NCBI GenBank assembly: GCA_965277855.1
Contig: OZ255847.1
Coordinates: 4,960,001-5,024,000 of the forward strand
Direction: 5' to 3'
From: Bog-105 sp965277855
GTDB lineage: Bacteria > Acidobacteriota > Terriglobia > Bryobacterales > Bryobacteraceae
Length of the DNA: 64,000 bases
Each line of letters starts with the position of its first letter. Position 1 is the stretch's first letter. A program made the translations under genes and the position numbers. The notes below the pieces were generated by a model, which was not told the DNA's origin, did not search any database, and saw only the letters and a program-made list of their open reading frames with translations. Of the stretch, positions 60,322 to 64,000 are shown piece after piece.

Positions 60322-60738
60322 ATGGAACGCGCTGCCAGACTCATTAAACAAAGCAAAGATTCCAACAGGATTCTCACAGATGAAGACCTCGCGCGCGCCG
60401 TTTGGCCGACCGCGGTAGGTAAAGCGATCGCTGCGCATACCCTGCGCCTGAAGCTCGTCCGAACCAGACTCGTCGTCGAAGTGGAGGATGCCATCTGGCA
60501 GAAGCAACTCTATCCCTTGACGTTACAAATCGTCGCTCGGATCAGCCAGGTGACGGGCAGCCAGATCGTCGAGGACATCGAGTTCCGCGTCGGCGTTCCT
60601 CGCCGCCAGGCCGCCCGCTCCGAAGTGCGCGACACGCGTACCCGCTGCACTCTTCTCTTCGCGGATGAAGCCGACAGCATTTCGGATGCTGTATTAAAGA
60701 AGGTGTACCAACTCTCGCGCAAAAAGGCTACTGCTTGA
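60322..60738 (+). CDS. DUF721 (DciA-like) protein
   Basis: A 138-residue protein with the DUF721 pattern: VWPTAVGKAIAAHTLRLKLV then LVVEVEDAIWQKQLYPLTLQ. Members include DciA, which loads the replicative helicase in bacteria without DnaC. It is cotranscribed with gatC, whose start overlaps its stop. Confidence 0.8.
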   Translation: MERAARLIKQSKDSNRILTDEDLARAVWPTAVGKAIAAHTLRLKLVRTRLVVEVEDAIWQKQLYPLTLQIVARISQVTGSQIVEDIEFRVGVPRRQAARSEVRDTRTRCTLLFADEADSISDAVLKKVYQLSRKKATA

Positions 60739-61034
60739 ACTTAACGGACGATGAAGTTCGCTACGTCGCCGCTCTGGCGAATCTGCGGCTCAACAATGAC
60801 GAAATCGAGCGCATGTCCCATGACCTCGGTCAAATTCTCACGCACATCGAACAGCTGAATGCACTCGACACCGCGGACGTTGAGCCTATGGCGCAGGTCC
60901 TCTACCAGGCCGATGAAACTGCGACCCTGCGAGAAGATATCCCGCACACGCCACTCGGCGTCAGCCTTGCGACAGGCACTGCACCGGTCAGCGGCGGCGG
61001 TTACTTCAAAGTGCCTAAGGTGATCGAGCGGTGA
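60735..61034 (+). CDS. gatC: Asp-tRNA(Asn)/Glu-tRNA(Gln) amidotransferase subunit C
   Basis: A 99-residue protein from a TTG overlapping the upstream stop (TTGA). It has the GatC pattern LTDDEVRYVAALANLRLNND, LGQILTHIEQLNALDTADVE and PMAQ. GatC wraps around GatA in the amidotransferase GatCAB. gatA follows with a four-base overlap. Confidence 0.93.
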   Translation: MNLTDDEVRYVAALANLRLNNDEIERMSHDLGQILTHIEQLNALDTADVEPMAQVLYQADETATLREDIPHTPLGVSLATGTAPVSGGGYFKVPKVIER

Positions 61035-62476
61035 CACTCTCTGAAGAATTTTCTTCGCTCTCGATCGCAGGGGTCCGCGAACAGCTACTCACCAAAAAAG
61101 TAAGCGCCATGGAACTTGCGCAGGCTGCTCTGTCTCATGCTGAGAACACAAATGGCGAGACGAATGCCTTTCTCACCTTTTCGCCGGACCGCGCACTCGC
61201 CCAGGCCGCGCATGTTGATGCGGCGATCGCCAACGGACACCATCTCGGTGCCCTCGCCGGTATACCGGTAGCCGTGAAGGATGTCATCGTTACTAAGGGG
61301 ACGCGCACTACCTGCGGCTCGCGCATGCTCGAAACTTATGTCCCGCCCTACGACGCCACCGCCGTGATCCGCCTCGAAGAGCAGGGTGCGGTGATCTTCG
61401 GCAAATGCAATTGCGACGAGTTCGCCATGGGCTCCTCCAACGAAAATTCCGCCTTCGGCCCCGTGCACAACCCGAAGGCGCTCGATCGTGTGCCGGGCGG
61501 CTCCAGCGGAGGTTCCGCCGCCGCCGTGGCGCAAGGTAGCGCTGTTGTTTCGCTCGGCTCCGATACCGGTGGATCGATCCGCCAACCCGCCAGTTTTTGC
61601 GGCGTGGTAGGCGTTACCCCGACTTACGGACGCGTGTCCCGCTATGGACTGGTTGCCTTCGCCAGTTCGCTCGATCATATCGGCCCTTTCGCGCGCAATG
61701 TGACCGATGCAGCTACCGTTTTAGAAGTCATCGCAGGCCGTGACGAACAGGACTCCACCGCCGCTTTCGCGCCTGTCGATCCCTACCGCGCCATGCTTAC
61801 GGAGCCGGTGCGCGGTCTCAAAATCGGCCTGCCCAAAGAGTATTTCGAAGGTCTTAGTTCGGAAACCGGTGACGCCGTCCATGCCGCGATTGCGGAGCTC
61901 AGCAAGCTCGGCTGCGAAGTTCATGACATCAGCCTCCCTCACACCCAATACGCGCTGTCCTGCTACTACATCATCGCTACCGCCGAGGCCAGCTCCAATC
62001 TCGCCCGCTACGATGGTGTCCGCTACACCGTGCGCGCTGAAGGCGAGACACTCGCGGACATGTATCGCAATACCCGCGGCAGCGGCTTTGGCGCGGAAGT
62101 CAAACGCCGCATCATGCTCGGCACCTACGTCCTGAGCGCCGGCTATTACGACGCTTACTATCTAAAAGCCCAAAAAGTACGAACGCTCATCGCGCGCGAT
62201 TTCAGCACTGCCTTCAGCGAAGTCGACGCCATCGTCACACCCGTCTCCCCGTTCCCGGCCTTTAAAATCGGCGAGAAGATCGACGACCCGCTCGCCATGT
62301 ATCTGTCAGATGTTTACACGCTGACCGGCGACTTAGCCGGTGTCCCCTGCATGTCTGTACCCTGCGGCGAAACCGCTGATGGGCTTCCCATCGGCTTGCA
62401 GATTTTCGCAAAACACTTCGATGAAGCCACCATGTTCCGCTTGGCCTATAGCTACGAGCAAGCCACCAGCCGGTAG
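61031..62476 (+). CDS. gatA: Asp-tRNA(Asn)/Glu-tRNA(Gln) amidotransferase subunit A
   Basis: A 481-residue amidase-signature enzyme from a GTG. It has GIPVAVKDVIVTKGTRTTCG with the catalytic Lys, GSSNENSAFGPVHNP, the signature RVPGGSSGGSAAAVAQG and LGSDTGGSIRQPASFCG with the catalytic Ser pair. Full length. It releases ammonia from glutamine for transamidation of mischarged tRNAs. gatB is not adjacent. Confidence 0.96.
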   Translation: MTLSEEFSSLSIAGVREQLLTKKVSAMELAQAALSHAENTNGETNAFLTFSPDRALAQAAHVDAAIANGHHLGALAGIPVAVKDVIVTKGTRTTCGSRMLETYVPPYDATAVIRLEEQGAVIFGKCNCDEFAMGSSNENSAFGPVHNPKALDRVPGGSSGGSAAAVAQGSAVVSLGSDTGGSIRQPASFCGVVGVTPTYGRVSRYGLVAFASSLDHIGPFARNVTDAATVLEVIAGRDEQDSTAAFAPVDPYRAMLTEPVRGLKIGLPKEYFEGLSSETGDAVHAAIAELSKLGCEVHDISLPHTQYALSCYYIIATAEASSNLARYDGVRYTVRAEGETLADMYRNTRGSGFGAEVKRRIMLGTYVLSAGYYDAYYLKAQKVRTLIARDFSTAFSEVDAIVTPVSPFPAFKIGEKIDDPLAMYLSDVYTLTGDLAGVPCMSVPCGETADGLPIGLQIFAKHFDEATMFRLAYSYEQATSR

Positions 62477-62481
62477 CGCCC

Positions 62482-63072
62482 TCACGCTTCGCCGGCCGCT
62501 TGCCGCACCTCGGCTATGCTCTTGTCTTTGCAGAACAGATTGTAGTTTTCCATTCCCATGAAAGTGCGCGTCTCCATTCGATCGATGTAAACAGTGCCGT
62601 GAAGATGATCGATTTCATGCTGTAAGATCCGCGCATACCAGCCGCTCGCCTCTATCACCTTGGGCTTGCCTTTATGATCGAGGCAATCCACGCGCACCGA
62701 ACGCGCGCGCCGGACCACGGCCGTAAAGCCGGTCAGGCTCAGGCAACCTTCAAAAAAATCGATAGACGGTTCGGTGAGCAATGTCAACTTTGGGTTCACA
62801 ATCACATGAAACGGAACAGGCCGCCGTTCCCTCTGCTTCAACACTTCGGCGGCTACATCTTTCGTGTATTCCGGTTTGTCCTCGATCACCGCCAGAGCCA
62901 CCGCAATCCCTACTTGCGGCGCCGCGAGTCCTACCCCAGGCGCGCCGTGCATGGTCTCCCGCATACTCTCGATGAGTTCTTTAATCTCGCGGCTTCTCAC
63001 TTCTTCAGCCGGCAGGGTGTTGGCTTTCTGCCGCAGCACAGGCTCTCCCACCTGCACGATCTTCATTTTCAT
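62482..63072 (-). CDS. def: Peptide deformylase
   Basis: From the ATG at 63072 a 196-residue metalloenzyme with all three motifs: GVGLAAPQVG, EGCLSL (metal-binding Cys) and QHEIDHLHG (two His and the catalytic Glu). It removes the formyl group from nascent proteins. It is convergent with gatA and divergent from the next gene. Confidence 0.95.
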   Translation of the reverse strand: MKMKIVQVGEPVLRQKANTLPAEEVRSREIKELIESMRETMHGAPGVGLAAPQVGIAVALAVIEDKPEYTKDVAAEVLKQRERRPVPFHVIVNPKLTLLTEPSIDFFEGCLSLTGFTAVVRRARSVRVDCLDHKGKPKVIEASGWYARILQHEIDHLHGTVYIDRMETRTFMGMENYNLFCKDKSIAEVRQAAGEA

Positions 63073-63133
63073 CTCGCCTTCAGCGTACCCGGTCTTTCTT
63101 CGTGTGCGTGGCCGTCGTACACTCATCGAGAGC

Positions 63134-63808
63134 GTGGCTTTATCTAAGACTCCCAGTCCTCAACTGCGCAAATCGCGCACTGCCGCGGCCACACGCTGGC
63201 CCGCGATCATCGCCCTCTTCGCCATTGGTGCATTGTATTTCGCGCTTCCTGAACGCCTCACTCCTGGCCCGAACTGGCTGCTGCTGGTTGTTCTGGCAAT
63301 TCTCCTGGTTCCGACCGTGGCCGCCCGCCGCGCTGGCCGCGCCCGCCTGAACTTCTTCCTCGGACTCAGCCTTTCGGCCACCGTGACGGTCTCCATGATC
63401 TGGTCACTCGGCATGCTCATCGGAGGATTACCCGGCAAGCGGGAAACGCCTACCGAATTGCTGCGCGCCGCCATCGCACTCTGGCTCTGCAACATCCTTG
63501 TCTTCGCGTCCTGGTACTGGCGTCTGGATGCCGGAGGACCGCATGTTCGCGACAATCGTGAGTTTCATACAGTAGGCGACTTCCTGTTTCCACAGATGAG
63601 CCTTCCCCCCTCCATCGCTTCGCGCTACCAGGGTTGGAAACCCGGTTTTGTCGACTACCTGTTTCTTGCGTTTAATACCAGCACTGCTTTCTCTCCAACC
63701 GATGTTCCCGTCATGTCGCGCTGGGCCAAAGTGCTCATGATGGTGCAAAGTTCGATCTCGCTGGCCACTCTCGCCATCCTCGCCGCGCGCGCCATCAACA
63801 TCCTTTAA
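63134..63808 (+). CDS. Membrane protein (DUF1345-like)
   Basis: A GTG at 63134 gives a 224-residue protein with about four or five membrane spans. The C-terminal part has FVDYLFLAFNTSTAFSPTDV and MMVQSSISLATLAILAARA, the conserved end of DUF1345-type membrane proteins, which resembles a channel pore segment. The open frame further upstream overlaps def and is not used. The substrate is unknown. Confidence 0.8.
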   Translation: MALSKTPSPQLRKSRTAAATRWPAIIALFAIGALYFALPERLTPGPNWLLLVVLAILLVPTVAARRAGRARLNFFLGLSLSATVTVSMIWSLGMLIGGLPGKRETPTELLRAAIALWLCNILVFASWYWRLDAGGPHVRDNREFHTVGDFLFPQMSLPPSIASRYQGWKPGFVDYLFLAFNTSTAFSPTDVPVMSRWAKVLMMVQSSISLATLAILAARAINIL

Positions 63809-63819
63809 GCTCAAGTGTG

Positions 63820-64000
63820 ATGGCGCTCGGCGATTTACAATTTCTTACATCAGCTCTCTTCGAAGATCTGCTGGAGCGCGCCCGCCACTCGCCGCGCCTG
63901 CGTACCAATCATAATTTCCATCGCAGCATGGAAGAGAACCCGCATCGCTTTTTAAACGTCATGCTGCGCGGCACCTACATTGCGCCGCACCGCCATCTCG
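63820..64000 (+). CDS. WbuC-family cupin protein (partial, runs off the window)
   Basis: The ATG at 63820 opens a frame to the window edge. The visible 60 residues contain RARHSPRLRTNHNFHRSMEE and RFLNVMLRGTYIAPHRH, the opening of WbuC-type cupins, with metal-binding His residues in PHRH. WbuC genes are often found with O-antigen genes. The C-terminal part is outside the window. Confidence 0.75.
   Translation, partial: MALGDLQFLTSALFEDLLERARHSPRLRTNHNFHRSMEENPHRFLNVMLRGTYIAPHRHL

Overview
The window looks like part of a chromosome of a GC-rich, probably acidobacterial (Solibacter/Bryobacter-like) bacterium. That guess rests on the housekeeping genes at the right end and on the IS families. 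About 48 kb of it is an integrative conjugative element (ICE) or ICE remnant whose genes lie almost entirely on the minus strand. No database search was possible. Family assignments rest on motifs and context.

Layout, left to right. (1) 0.2-6.8 kb: minus-strand accessory genes (PLD-type nuclease, membrane protein, archaeo-eukaryotic-type primase, small unknowns) and a broken NERD-domain gene. (2) 6.8-9.5 kb: a complete IS21-family element with a 6-bp target duplication. (3) 9.5-14.8 kb: tandem ~50-bp repeats, many very small genes, a first ssb, a dispersed 5'-leader repeat found five times just upstream of minus-strand genes, and a ~0.85-kb non-coding region full of repeated hairpins. (4) 14.8-44 kb: the transfer module. 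It holds a replication-relaxation-like protein, the coupling ATPase, a second ssb followed by a group II intron, an IS630 element, VirB9-, VirB8-, VirB6-, VirB5/TrbJ-, VirB4-, VirB3-, VirB2-, VirB10- and VirB1-like proteins, a membrane-anchored tandem AAA+ protein and a MoxR ATPase. Between the VirB8-side genes and the second VirB9-like gene sits a 946-residue protein with the hallmark motifs of the RdRp/YonO branch of double-psi-beta-barrel RNA polymerases. (5) 44-48.2 kb: cargo (Tat-exported DUF362 protein and a terpene-cyclase-fold protein), an excisionase-like HTH protein, a tyrosine integrase, and a 5' half of a tRNA-Gly that marks the likely junction. (6) 48.2-54.8 kb: a graveyard of IS fragments and a broken LytTR regulator. 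(7) 54.8-64 kb: intact chromosomal genes (GNAT, CymR-like regulator plus cysK, glmM, a small mer-like cluster, DUF721, gatC-gatA, def, a membrane protein and the start of a WbuC-type cupin gene).

The transfer genes form long, tightly packed minus-strand operons, many with overlapping stop/start codons. A recognisable VirB11 and a relaxase are absent from the window. The RNA-polymerase-like protein, the conserved 5'-leader repeats and the structured non-coding region are the most unusual content. It is possible, but only inferred, that the element carries its own transcription system. Several small genes on the left side carry single frameshifts, which may be real decay or sequencing error.
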